A stretch of DNA of 64,000 nt from Entoloma clypeatum (GCA_963565915.1 OY751485.1:4898001-4962000); one strand, 5' to 3'; shown: positions 9,343-21,200, counted from the first letter of the stretch. The notes: generated from the letters alone by a model not told the origin. Numbers and translations are program-made.

Positions 9343-9380
9343 ACCACCATTCTTTGATTTACCCAACAACCTCTACCCAC

Positions 9381-10658
9381 ATGTCTCAAACCCGTAATAC
9401 AGTTTGAACAACCAGGACTGCTCGTGCAGCAGCAGAACGTTCATCCTCCACACCATGCTCTGCTTTTCTTCGAGGAACACGCAATGTAACCATTACCCCT
9501 CGAGGAGCCACAGCATCATCATCCGCTCCTACCCCCGGACCATCCGTTCCTCCGCCTTCTTCCGACTCTCAGCTCCCACCACTTCCTGCCAGTCCTCCAC
9601 TAAACCCACCAACGGAACCCTCCACACCTCTAAATTCTGGCTTATTCGGCGGACCTCCAGGAGGATCTCCCCCTCCTTCCGACGGTAGTTTACATGGAGA
9701 TTTGGACGACTCCGATTCCAATCCAGATCAGGAACCCAATCTAGCTGAAGCCATTCTGCTCATGACCAAAGAGTTGAAACGTCGAGATACAAAGAAGAAA
9801 AAGTCGTATGCCAACGAACCGGATACCTTCGACGGATCCGATCCGCGCAAACTCTCCGCATTCATTTTACAATGCAAACTTTACTTCTCCGACAACGACA
9901 ACTTCGACTCAGAACATTCCAAAGTCAACTTTGCCATGTCTTACTTCCGAGGCACAGCACTCGAATTTTTTGAACCCTTCATTCTTGACGATGATGAACC
10001 CAATTGGCGGGGTTCTTTCCCTGAGTTCGTCCGACTTCTCCGCTCCGAGTTTGGTACCATTGACCCTCAGGGCGAAGCCGAAGAACAGTTGGACAACCTA
10101 CGGATGAAGGAAAATCAAAAGATATTGAAGTACAACATTGAATTCCAACATCTTGCTACCAAGACTGACTGGGATGAAAACTCCCTCCGACACCGCTACT
10201 ACGTCGGACTTCACATCCTCTCCCAACAACCCAAGATCAAGTCTTTACCAGACCTACAATCCGCGGCTCATACTATTGACACTCGCTACTGGGAACATCA
10301 ACGAGAGAAATCCAGAACCGATAAACCCACTCCCAAGTCCAACAAGAAACAATCCGCTCCGAACCAATCCACTGCACAAACATCATCAACCAAACCCTCC
10401 GCTCCCGCTACCGCTTCCGCTTCCACATCCGCTCCGAAACCCGATCTCTCCAGTAAATTAGGCAAAGACGGCAAACTGATGTACCAAGAACGCAAACGTT
10501 GTTTCGATAATAACCTTTGCTTATTCTGCGGTAGCGTCGGACACGCTGTCAAGGACTGTCCCAAGTCCACCTCCTCCGCTTCCAAGGCTAAAGGGAAAGC
10601 TGCCCAAGTTGGCACTCAAGCCAAGGAAAAAGGTAAGGAGATCGAGTCAAAAAAATAG
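9381..10658 (+). pseudogene. Gypsy-A Gag, one nonsense codon
   Basis: The ATG at 9381 opens MSQTRNTV and then meets TGA at 9405-9407, probably a CGA codon hit by C to T in a CpG. The same frame then runs open to TAG at 10656-10658. A Pro/Ser-rich N-terminus is followed by a capsid-like helical domain (about 10% aromatic, with FRGTALEFFEPF), a basic linker and a CCHC knuckle CLFCGSVGHAVKDC. Without the early stop it would be 425 codons. It would package RNA in virus-like particles. Confidence 0.85.
10649..10655 (+). other. -1 frameshift slippery heptamer at the gag stop
   Basis: In the gag frame the text reads TCA AAA AAA TAG. A AAA AAA fits the X XXY YYZ rule. A -1 slip avoids the TAG and enters the pol frame, which is open from here through to the pol ATG at 10733. 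The downstream stimulatory structure was not computed. Confidence 0.7.
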
Positions 10659-13600
10659 GCAGTGGTCCTCATGAAGCATGGTCTGAGGACTGCGTTGACT
10701 CTCTCCATGCCTCCGCTCCCATCCGACTTAACATGTCCGCTCTCTCCGATCCGAACTCTTTACGTATCAATATCTCATCTTCTTTTTTCTCTTCAGATTC
10801 TGTCCCAGCACTTATTGATTCAGGATCTACCCACTGTTTTATTGACATTAACTTTTCCTCCGCTTATGATCTTCCGACCTCCGCTATTCCGCCTTTAGAA
10901 CTAAAGCTTTTCGATGGTTCTTCTAACGCGTTTATCACTCAAGTTGTAACAATACCTATATGTTTTCCTTCAGGTGAATCTTTCGAACAGGATTTTTATG
11001 TTACTCCGCTCAACTCCGCTTCTTCCGTGGTTCTTGGATACAACTGGCTCACCCGCCACAATCCTATGATTGACTGGGTATTGGGCAGTATCACTTTCTG
11101 TCCACAGATGCAAAAAGAGCTGTTTCCGACATCAACATCGACCTCCTCCCAAGGTAGGACAGCTACGCTTCCTCCTCCGGAACCTCCGATCATACCTCCG
11201 CAGATTTCACTCATTAACGCAGCCGCATTTATGAGGGCATGCAAATTGCCTGGTACACAATCCTTTCGACTTCACCTTTCGACTCCCTCCATTTCCGCTC
11301 ACTCCGCATCTGCTTCCGACACCCCTGACTTGACAAACGTACCCGAGGAATACCACAACTATGCTGACGTCTTCAGTAAAGAAAAAGCAGACACTCTTCC
11401 ACCGCACCGTCCCTACGACCTCAAGATCGAACTTGAAGAGGGCTCCGCTCCTCCATTCGGTCCGATCTACTCCCTTTCACAAACCGAACTCAATGCCCTC
11501 CGTGAATTCATTGACGAACACCTCACCATTGGATTCATCCGACCCTCTTCCTCTCCGCATGGTGCTCCCGTCCTTTTTGTTCGTAAAAAGGATGGCTCCC
11601 TTCGTCTTTGCGTCGATTTCCGTGGTCTTAACAAAATCTCAAAGAAGGACCGATATCCGCTTCCGCTCATATCCGACCTTCTCCAGACCACTGGAAAAGC
11701 CAGTGTTTATACGGCTCTTGACCTCCGACACGCCTATCACCTCATCCGCATAGCGGAAGGAGATGAATGGAAAACTGCCTTCCACACGCACTACGGGTCT
11801 TTTGAATGGCTTGTCATGCCATTTGGACTCACCAACTCCCCAGCCGTTTTTCAATGCTTCATGAACGACATCTTTCATGACCTGCTCAATAAGTATGTTA
11901 CCATATATCTCGATGACATCCTCATGTACTCCGACTCTCCCTCTGAACATCGGAAGCATGTCCACGAAGTCCTCCAATGTCTCCGACAACATGGCTTATA
12001 TGTGGGGGCAGACAAATGCGAGTTTTCTACAGACACTGTTGAATACCTTGGCTTTATCCTCTCTCCGACTGGCCTCCACATGTTGGATAAGAAAGTCAAA
12101 ATTATTCAAGATTGGCCTGAACCAAGGAAGGTCAAAGATATTCAATCTTTCCTAGGTTTTGCCAATTTTTATCGACAATTCATTCCTTACTACTCCGAAA
12201 TCACCGTTCCGCTCACTCGACTCACCCGCAAAAACACACAATGGCATTTCTCCGACTCCGCTCGCGAATCTTTCAAAACTTTGAAGAAAGCCTCTACCAC
12301 GGCACCTGTTCTTACGCATTGGATTCCCGACAGCCCTATTATTGTTGAAACCGATGCCTCCGACTACGCTTTGGGTGTGATCCTCTCCATCCGCACCTCC
12401 GACGACAAAATCCATCCGGTCGCTTTCCACTCCCGCACCTTTACACCTCCCGAGTTAAACTATGACACCCATGACAAAGAACTATTAGCGATCCACGATG
12501 CATTCAAGGTTTGGTGTCACTACCTTGAAGGCTCCGCTACTCCGATCGATGTCGTAATGGACCACAAAAATCTTGAGTACTTTTCTACTACCAAGATTTT
12601 ATCACGTCGACAAGCTCGTTGGTCCGAATACCTCTGCCAGTTCAATCTCGTCATCCGCTTCCGCCCTGGCCGTTTAGGTATGAAGCCCGATCTTTTAAGT
12701 AGACGATGGGACGTCTACCCTAAAGAGGGAAATAGCAACTATTCGTCCGTCAACCCAAGCAACTTCAAACCCATCTTCACACAAGAACAGCTCACCACTT
12801 CACTTCGCGCAACAGAGTTATATACACCCGTCCTCCGTGCCACAATCATTATGGATATGGATCAGCTCCGCTCTGACATTCTCTCCGCTCTTCCGACCGA
12901 TCCCATTTACACCTCTTTCCTCAACAATCCTAATCCATGCTGGATCGTGAATGAAGCAGGTTATCTACTCCACAATGGAAGTATCTATGTTCCCGACTCA
13001 TCCAACCTCTGCCTCCGCATGCTCCGCAATAAGCATGACCATATCCTCACTGGACACCCTGGTCAAAATAAGACTATTAGTCTTATCCAACAAGAATACA
13101 CTTGGCCTGGAATGCGCGACTTCATCAAAAAGTATTGCAAGTCATGTACCACTTGTATGCGCGCTAAACCCCAATGTCATAAACCCTATGGTCTGCTTAA
13201 ACAACTCCCTATTCCTGAATGTCCCTGGCATTCTATTTCCATGGACTTCATTGAACCCCTTCTGACATCCGCTGGCTACATTGTGATTTTGGTTATTGTA
13301 GACTGCCTCACCAAACAAGGCATCTTCATTCCTACCACCATTAATTGCACATCCGAAGACCTAGCAAACCTTTTCGTGCTTCACGTCTTTTCCAAGCATG
13401 GAGTTCCGCAAAATGTCACATCCAATCACGGACCTGAATTTGTCTCCCGCTTTTTCCGCTCTCTTGCAAAAGCCCTCGACATGAGACTTCACTTCACTTC
13501 TGGATATCACCCTGAAGGCAATGGTCATACCGAACGCACCAACCAAACACTCGAACAATACCTCCACATCTTCTGCAACTACCAGCAAGACAACTGGTCC

Positions 13601-14320
13601 GCTTTGCTTCCACTTGCGGAGTTCGCTTACAACAACACTCCGAGTGCCACTACAGGTGTATCACCATTCTTCGCCAACAAAGGTTATCACCCCGACATTA
13701 CACTCCATCCGGAACGTGATCTAGCATCCGATAAAGCTCGACGATATATCGTCGACTTAGATGAATTACATCAAGAACTAAAGACTGCTGTCGCACAGGC
13801 ACAACAACGTTATCAAGGCCCTGCAGATGTCCGATGTTCTCCGCCTCCTCCGCTCCGCGTCAGACAAGAAGTCTTTGTTAAAGCCAAGTTCTTCCGCACC
13901 ACACGACCCACCCAAAAGTTATCTGACAAATATGCTGGCCCATTTGAAATCATAGCCCAACCCGGCACGCACTCCTTTACACTACATCTACCCAACACTA
14001 TGTGTGCTATACACCCCGTCTTCCACATATCCATGCTCGAACCAGCAACTCCTAACGAGATTCCAAATTGGATACAATCTCCTCCGCCTCCGCTTGAGAT
14101 GGACGGAGAAACCAAATATGAAATTGCAGAAATCATTGACTCAAAGATCGATAAAAGACGACGCTGCAAACTCCTTTACCTTGTCCGCTGGTTAGGTTAT
14201 GAAGACACCAGTGAAGAGTTTTCTTGATTACCCGCATCCAAGCTTGAACATGCAGCGGATATGGTAGCGGACTTCCACTCCGCTCAACCAACTAAGCCAG
14301 GCCCCTTATCACACTTGTAA
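10656..14320 (+). pseudogene. Gypsy-A Pol (PR-RT-RH-IN-chromodomain), inactivated
   Basis: Counting from the ATG at 10733: protease DSG at 29-31; RT with YLDD at 392-395; RNase H starting ETDASDYALG; integrase zinc finger (HDHILTGH and CKSCTTC); integrase core D838, position 898 and E934. The second catalytic Asp of the usual SDRG motif is Asn898, followed by His899 in place of Arg, so the core is SNHG. A TGA at 14225-14227 falls where related chromodomains have Trp; the frame then continues to 14320 with LPASKLEHAADMVADFH. The frame is otherwise intact. Translation would need -1 frameshifting from gag. Catalytically dead integrase is the main call. Confidence 0.88.
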
Positions 14321-14517
14321 CAAGAAGAAAAGAAAATCTATTAAATTTTATACTAACAAAAACTACTTTCACTGTTTTTTGTTAGATACCCCCTCCGTCT
14401 CCTTGTTCCACTCCGATCCGGATTCCTCTTCCGCTTCCTCCATCCGCTTCTGCTTCTTCCTTTCTTCTCCTTTTTTTACCTCCTTTGCCAACTCCTCCAA
14501 TACCCTATCATACTCCT
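14321..14517 (+). other. Gypsy-A 3' untranslated remnant up to the B1 junction
   Basis: An A-rich segment is followed by a long pyrimidine-rich stretch with TCCGC words typical of Gypsy-A. No 3' LTR start is visible. Gypsy-B homology begins with CGACAGAACG at 14518. Confidence 0.6.
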
Positions 14518-15000
14518 CGACAGAACGAACTCGAAAGCTTTCGCGTTCAAGAAGGACCTCAGACAGGTCGGATCACAGAGATCAGAGAGTTTATCGGTGC
14601 CCAGACAACCATTATCAGAAGATTGATTAGGACGCTCACATCGAGATGTCCCAGAGCCACATCATCACGTCTTACTCGAAGCAGCAGATCTACGCCCACT
14701 TCACCATCGAAGAACAACAAACCGAGTACAACCGCTGGGCACGAAACAAGAGACTTGACCCCTTCTCGAGACCAACAGACGCGCAGGAACAGAGATTCCT
14801 TAGAGATTTACAGAGGAAATACTCTGAACATTTTGCCACCGATTCCGCCGACGAGTCCCCTGACGAATTTACTTTTGACTCCGCGCAGTCAGATATCGAA
14901 CAGACGCCTAGAACAAGGACTCATTTTCAATCCTTACCTGTATCCCGAACCCCATCTTCATCCCAACAACCCGACTCCTCTTCTCCTCCGCAGACTCTAA
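14518..15000 (+). CDS. Gypsy-B ORF0, 5'-truncated copy overlapping gag
   Basis: Starts in mid-frame at the element junction with RQNELESFRVQEGPQTG and ends at TAA 14998-15000. The last 118 codons overlap the gag start in another frame. The B4 copy (28388-29023) has the complete frame and the same stop position. No known domain; the overlapping part is Ser/Thr/Arg/Pro-rich and may be only a by-product of gag coding. Confidence 0.4.
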   Translation, partial: RQNELESFRVQEGPQTGRITEIREFIGAQTTIIRRLIRTLTSRCPRATSSRLTRSSRSTPTSPSKNNKPSTTAGHETRDLTPSRDQQTRRNRDSLEIYRGNTLNILPPIPPTSPLTNLLLTPRSQISNRRLEQGLIFNPYLYPEPHLHPNNPTPLLLRRL

Positions 15001-15869
15001 ACATGGCAGAAGCTCCGGCTGTACAAACAATGGATACATCCAAGATCATCAAGGATCCTGGGATGTTCAAGGACAGATACACCTTTGACGAGTGGTGGAA
15101 AGCCACCAAACTATACATCAGGTTCCAAAAGAGCCTCACAGACGATCAGAAGATTCTTGCGGTACTATCCCGCATGATGGAAGGGTCCGGCAGACACTGG
15201 GCCAGTAACAAGTTAGACGCTCTTGCCGTTGACAACGAGAACATCACCTGGCTAGGTTTTTCCGATGATATCGCCACACGATTCTCCATCGCCAACAAAT
15301 CGGTCGCTGCCAAAGCGAGACTCGAAGTCCTGAAACAAGAGAAACGCACTGTTGATGAATTCTTGGATGAATTTGAAGAACTCTTGAAACTGTCAAACCT
15401 TGGCGAAGAAACTGGGAAATACATCCTAGAGAAGAACGTCAACCGTAGAATCTCTGAACAAGTGGCCAGCAATGGCAAGACGTACACCGATTACGCAAAG
15501 GAGATCCGAAACAAGGGACGACAGATGGAAGGACATGCACTGGTCATCCGAGGTGGCGGCGACATGCGCACCGGATCGGGTACCACTTATGGTGGTCAGG
15601 GCAAAGCCATGGAGATCGACAAAGCAGGAGTAGCCCGTTGCTACAACTGTCAGCGCTTCGGTCATCTGGCTAAAGACTGTAGCGCTCCAAAGAAGAAAGA
15701 TGGTCGCAAGTGTTTCAACTGTGACCAAGAAGGCCATATCGCGCGCAACTGCCGCAAGCCAAAGAAGAACTCCGGAAGGGTTAGGAAGGTGTCCGAAGAA
15801 GATGCCGAGAATGATGAAACCACAATCTTAGAAGCCGACGAGAAGGATTTTCCCGAAGGGTCCGATTAA
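14646..15869 (+). CDS. Gypsy-B Gag (B1)
   Basis: 407 aa from ATG 14646 (MSQSHIITSYSKQQ). A disordered N-terminal third is followed by a retrotransposon Gag domain (about 150-290, with FDEWWKATKLYI and a Leu-rich FLDEFEELLKLSNL), then two CCHC zinc knuckles, CYNCQRFGHLAKDC and CFNCDQEGHIARNC, and an acidic tail. It is intact. Gag would assemble particles and bind RNA. The pol frame follows in the -1 register without its own ATG. Confidence 0.9.
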   Translation: MSQSHIITSYSKQQIYAHFTIEEQQTEYNRWARNKRLDPFSRPTDAQEQRFLRDLQRKYSEHFATDSADESPDEFTFDSAQSDIEQTPRTRTHFQSLPVSRTPSSSQQPDSSSPPQTLNMAEAPAVQTMDTSKIIKDPGMFKDRYTFDEWWKATKLYIRFQKSLTDDQKILAVLSRMMEGSGRHWASNKLDALAVDNENITWLGFSDDIATRFSIANKSVAAKARLEVLKQEKRTVDEFLDEFEELLKLSNLGEETGKYILEKNVNRRISEQVASNGKTYTDYAKEIRNKGRQMEGHALVIRGGGDMRTGSGTTYGGQGKAMEIDKAGVARCYNCQRFGHLAKDCSAPKKKDGRKCFNCDQEGHIARNCRKPKKNSGRVRKVSEEDAENDETTILEADEKDFPEGSD

Positions 15870-17668
15870 ACGACGCTAAGTCGCGACCCTTATCTATTAA
15901 ACGGACTTGCTTGCCTTGTATGACTGCAGACAATAGAACCTATGTCATCCCTGCCAAGCGAGCCGCTGCGTCAACTAAGATTGTGAAGGGAGATAAACCT
16001 CCGAAAAGACGAGAAATCAGGCTGTTAGCGCAGCTCAAAACACGACGGGGACCAAAGGTTATCCGACCTGAGGTTGACAGCGGATGTGAACGCACATGCA
16101 TTCATCCCAGAATAGTACGCGAACAGAACCTCCCCACGCGAGGAATACCACCCATAGCAATTCTAAATGCGGATGGATCACCAAATCGACAACAGAAAGC
16201 GAGCCAGCTTGCCAAAGTCAAACTGGATTTGGGAGCACATCAGGAAACCATGGAAGCAATGGTACTGGACATTGGGAGGACGGACATGCTCTTGGGACAT
16301 GACTGGTTGGTACACCACAACCCCACAATCAATTGGACAACCGGCGCGGTAACATTTAACCGATGCCCAACAACATGTCGAACCAAACACTCGGATTTTA
16401 GGATTAACCTTAATGGTCGCAAACACCGGGTTCGCATGTTGAGGTGCGCGACAAAGATGCACCCAAAAAGTCGGATCAGAAATGGAAGCCTGGAGACCCT
16501 ATTTTGGAAGCTGTCACTCCCACACCACCTCCCACAACCAAACGACCCTCATATGTTGAATGATTTGCTCATCTTTTTGAGAAAGAGAACTGTGATAAGA
16601 TCCCAAAGGAGAGGGAATGGGACCATGGTATCGAACTTACACCGGACGCACCAAAGGAACTAGGGGGAAATACATATCCTATGACGCAAAAGGAACAAGA
16701 GGAATTGGACGCATTCATTGACGAGGGTCTAGCAACAGGAAAGATCCGCTCATCCAAATCCCCTTATGCCTCCCCTTGCTTCTTCATCAACAAAAAGGAT
16801 GGCTCCAAACGATTGGTACAAGATTACCACATGTTCAATAAATTCACGGTCAAAGACAAGTTCCCACTCCCACGAATATCTGATCTCTTGGACGTACTGA
16901 AAGATGCGGTCTACTTCAATAAAATGGACATCATGTGGGGCTATAACAACGTCCGGATTAAGGAGGGCGATGAATGGAAAGCTGCCTTCCTCACCAGTCG
17001 AGGATTGTTCGAACCATTGGTCATGTTTTTTGGTCTTTGCAACTCCCTGGGAACGTTCTCTCAAATGATGGCTAGTCTATTCTGGGACCAGATCTGCCGA
17101 CGTATCTGCGTGATCTACATGGATGACATTGTGGTTATCGGTAAAACCAAGGAAGAACTCACGCGAAACACTGAAGAAATCCTACAGATCCTATCAGACA
17201 ATGATTTGTTCCTAAAGGAGAAGAAGTGTTTATGGGAAGTAACGAAATGTCCTATATTGGGATATGTGATTGGTGAAGGACGTGTTGAGATGGAAACTGA
17301 GAAGGTGGATACAATTTGAAACTGGCGAGCACCCACATCAAAAAAGGAAGTTCAGAAGTTCCTTGGATTTGCTAACTTCTATCGATGTTTTATTGAAGGG
17401 TACTCAAACATCGCGAAACCTCTCACCGCGCTCACAGGCGCTACGGCATTTACTTGGGGACCAACAGAACAGCAAGCTTTTGAAGGTCTCATACAGGCAA
17501 TTACATCGGCACTGGTCTTGGCATTACCGAAACCAGAGGGACAGTTCAGGGTTGAAACCGATGCATCGGGCTATGCAATCGGAGCAGTACTCTCTCAGAA
17601 GCAAAACGACAAATGGCACCCCATCGTGTTCTTGTCGCGGACCATGTCCGCGGCCGAACAGAATTAAG
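15870..17668 (+). pseudogene. Gypsy-B Pol fragment (B1), frameshifted
   Basis: The protease part (VDSGCERTC) is readable to about 16438, where one G is missing relative to B2 (ATGGTGG against ATGTTG). The frame then shifts and meets TGA at 16560-16562. RT follows at 16563-17316 with YMDD, then TGA at 17317-17319 where B2 has Arg, and TAA at 17666-17668 where B2 has Tyr. It cannot make an active enzyme. Confidence 0.88.
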
Positions 17669-18246
17669 AAATATACGACAAGAAACTCCTGGCAGTCATG
17701 GAAGCATTGAAAGATTGGAGACACTATCTGCTTGAAGCCAGGGAACGTTTTGAAATCTTGACCGATCACAAGAACCTGGAATATTTCCGTCATCCTCAGG
17801 ACCTGAATCAACGACAGCGACACTGGAAAATGAAGTTACAAGACTATGACTTTGAATTACGGCATGTGCCCGGCAAGACCAATGCAAAAGCGGACATCCT
17901 GTCACGCTTACCCTGGTATGAAGCGGAACTCGAACCCACACGCACCGGATCGGGTACCACTTATGGTGGTCAAGGCAAAGCCATGGAGATCGACAAAGCA
18001 GGAGTAGCCCGTTGCTACAACTGTCAGCGCTTCGGTCATCTGGCTAAAGACTGTAGCGCTCCAAAGAAGAAAGATGGTCGCAAGTGTTTCAACTGTGACC
18101 AAGAAGGACATATCGCGCGCAACTGCTGCAAGCCGAAGAAGAACTCTGGAAAGATTAGGAAGGTGTCTGATGGAGATACCGATGATGACGATGAAACCAT
18201 CACCATAGAGACCGATGAGAAGGATTTTCCCGAAGGGTCCGATTAA
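17669..18246 (+). pseudogene. chimeric frame: RNase H end fused to Gag zinc knuckles
   Basis: One open frame begins in B1 RNase H ([16 protein letters not shown], then [20 protein letters not shown]) and at 17938-17942 changes to the gag C-terminal part (RTGSGTTYGGQGKAMEID) with both CCHC knuckles, ending with the normal gag stop at 18246. It is the joint between B1 and B2. The frame is kept across the joint, so a fusion peptide is possible, though nothing shows that it is expressed. Confidence 0.8.
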
Positions 18247-21200
18247 ACGACGCTAAGTCGCGACCCTTATCCATTAAACGAACTCGCTTGCCTGGTGCAG
18301 CTACAGACAATATAACTTATGTTATCCCTGCAAAGCGAGCCGTTGCGTCAACTAAGATTGTCAAGGGAGATAAACCTGCGAAACGACGAGAGATCAAGCT
18401 GCAAGCTCAGATCAAAACACGACGAGGACCAAAGGCCATTCGACCCGAGGTTGATAGCGGATGTGAACGCACATGTATCCATCCCAGAATAGTACGCGAA
18501 CAGAACCTTCCCACACGTGGGATAAAGCCCATATCAATCCTAAATGCGGATGGATCGCCGAACCGACAACAGAAAGCAGAAAAACTTGCCGAAGTCAAGC
18601 TGGACTTAGGAACACACCAGGAAACCATGGAAGCAATGGTATTGGACATTGGGAGAACGGACATGCTTTTGGGACATGACTGGTTGGTGCACCACAACCC
18701 CACAATCAATTGGACGACCGGCGCTGTAACATTCAACCGATGCCCATCAACATGTCAAACCAAACACTCGGATTTCAGGGTTAACCTTAATGGTCGCAAA
18801 CATCGGGTTCGCATGGTGGAAGTACGAGACAAGGACGCGCCCAAGAAATCGGATCAGAAATGGAAGCCCGGAGACCCCATATTGGAAGCAGTTACTCCCA
18901 CACCACCTCCCACAACCAAACGACCCTCATACGTTGAACGTTTTGCCCATCTCTTTGAAAAAGAAAACTTCGACAAGATCCCAAAGGAAAGAGAATGGGA
19001 CCACGGCATCGAACTTACACCGGACGCACCAAAGGACCTAGGGGGAAACACGTACCCTATGACCCAAAAGGAGCAAGAAGAACTGGACGAATTCATTGAT
19101 GAAGGCCTGGCAACCGGAAAGATCCGACCGTCCAAATCCCCTTATGCATCACCCTGCTTCTTCATTAACAAGAAAGACGGTTCCAAACGACTGGTACAGG
19201 ACTATCGCACGGTCAATAAATTCACGGTTAAGGACAAATTCCCACTCCCACGCATCAATGACCTCTTGGATGTATTGAAGGACGCAGTCTACTTCAACAA
19301 GATGGACATCATGTGGGGATACAATAACGTGCGGATCAAGAAGGGTGACGAATGGAAAGCCGCCTTCCTGACCAGCCGAGGATTGTTTGAACCATTGGTC
19401 ATGTTTTTCGGTCTCTGCAATTCCCCGGGAACGTTCTCTCGAATGATGGCCAGCCTATTCAGGGATCAGATCCGTCGGCGCATCTGTGTGATTTACATGG
19501 ATGACATAGTGGTTATTGGTAAAACCAAGGAAGAACTCGCCCGGAACACCGAAGAGATCTTGCAGATTCTGTCAGACAATGACCTGTTCCTAAAGGAGAA
19601 GAAGTGTCTTTGGGAAGTAACGAAATGCCCCATACTGGGATATGTCGTTGGAGAAGGACGTGTTGAGATGGAAACTGAAAAGGTGGACACAATCCGGAAC
19701 TGGCGAGTACCCACATCAAAAAAGGAAGTCCAGAAGTTCCTGGGATTTGCCAATTTTTACCGACGCTTTATTGAAGGATACTCAAACATCGCAAAGCCAC
19801 TCACAACACTTACGGGAAATACAGCATTCACGTGGGGACCAGCGGCGCAAGAAGCATTTGAAGGTCTCATACGGGCAATCACGACGGCACCAGTCTTGGC
19901 ATTACCCAAACCAGATGGACAGTTCAGGGTCGAAACCGATGCATCGGGTTATGCGATTGGAGCGGTGCTTTCACAGAAACAAGACGACAAGTGGCATCCT
20001 ATCGCGTTCTTGTCGCGGACCATGTCCGCGGCCGAACAGAATTATGAGATATATGACAAAGAACTCTTGGCAGTCATGGAAGCACTGAAGGACTGGCGAC
20101 ATTATCTACTTGAAGCCAAGGAGCGTTTCGAGATCTTAACCGATCACAAAAACCTGGAGTATTTCCGGCGTCCTCAGGACCTAAACCAACGACAGAGGCG
20201 CTGGAAGATGAAGTTACAAGACTATGACTTCGAATTGCGACATGTACCTGGGAAGACAAACGCGAAAGCGGACATCCTGTCACGTTTACCCTGGTATGAG
20301 ACGGAACTCGAGCCGCAGGACAGCGACCAAATGCTCAAGGAGGGGCTATTTTTGAAACGATTGGAATCAGAAGATGTGATACAAATGAAGATGTTCACGG
20401 AGGAACAATTCTTTGAAGGGGGTGAAACATCTGATTCCATCAAAATCGGAAACATCACAACCATCGAAAAACCATGGATCGCACGCATCAAGGCCTCGAA
20501 TCGCATGGAGACAGAAGTAGCCCAGGGTCTGAAGAAGAATCCTCACTGGTACCAGCAGGAAAATGGCATCACCTACGCAGGAGAACGAGTCTATGTTCCA
20601 CCAGATCCACAATTGCGCCAAGAACTGATGTTTGAAGCGCACGACGCACCAGTGGCAGGACATCCAGGACAATATCGAACACACGAACTCCTCACTCGCA
20701 CCTACTGGTGGCCCACCATCCTACATGATGTAAAGAAGTATGTGAAAGGTTGTGACACCTGTCAACGTAACAAGATCAGCCGCCAAAGGAGACACGCCCC
20801 TTTACACCCTAACGCCGCGCCAAGTCAACCATGGGAAGACATAGGGATTGACGTCGTGGGACCGATACCGGAATCTGATGGGAAGAACGCAATTCTGGTC
20901 ATCACGGACAGACATTCAAAGATGCTTCATCTCATCCCGACAACCGTGGAACTATCGGCTGAAGGATTAGCCAAGATCTATCGGGACCAGATATGGAAGC
21001 TTCATGGGATCCCCAAGAAGATCATCAGCGATAGGGGACCACAGTTTGCTGCGAAGTTCATGGAGATACTTTGCCGCATGTTGGGGATCAAGAGGAACCT
21101 GTCCACCGCGTACCACCCACAGACTGATGGACAGGCCAAGCGATCGCATCAGGAAACAGAAGCATTCTTACGAAACTTTGTCAACCATCTACAGGATGAT

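Larger units (their letters stand above)
8789..14517 (+). mobile_element. Gypsy-A: chromodomain Ty3/gypsy element lacking its 3' LTR
   Basis: 5' LTR (8789-9329), self-priming site (9332-9342), gag, a -1 frameshift site, then pol with protease, RT, RNase H, integrase and a chromodomain. No 3' LTR follows; the sequence runs through a pyrimidine-rich 3' region and joins Gypsy-B copy B1 at 14518. Three damaging changes were seen: a stop early in gag (9405-9407), an Asn in place of the second catalytic Asp of integrase, and a TGA inside the chromodomain (14225-14227). The element is unusually rich in TCCG words. A solo LTR of the same family lies at 30008-30565. Confidence 0.93.
14518..17939 (+). 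mobile_element. Gypsy-B copy B1 (5' and 3' truncated)
   Basis: Contains the distal half of ORF0, a full gag with two CCHC knuckles, and a pol that runs from protease into RNase H with one frameshift and three stops. It ends inside RNase H, fused in frame to the gag knuckle region of B2. Its RNase H segment (17446-17937) is nearly identical to the start of B3 (22798 onward) and more distant from B2, so B1 and B3 belong to one subfamily. Confidence 0.85.

Noticed and set aside
9330..9345. Conventional tRNA 3'-end primer site in Gypsy-A
   Set aside because: I could not match the bases after the LTR to a common tRNA 3' end, while the match to the element's own 5' end is perfect.
9702..10658. Gypsy-A gag starting at 9702
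   Set aside because: That codon is TTG. The frame is open back to an early TGA and a good ATG at 9381.
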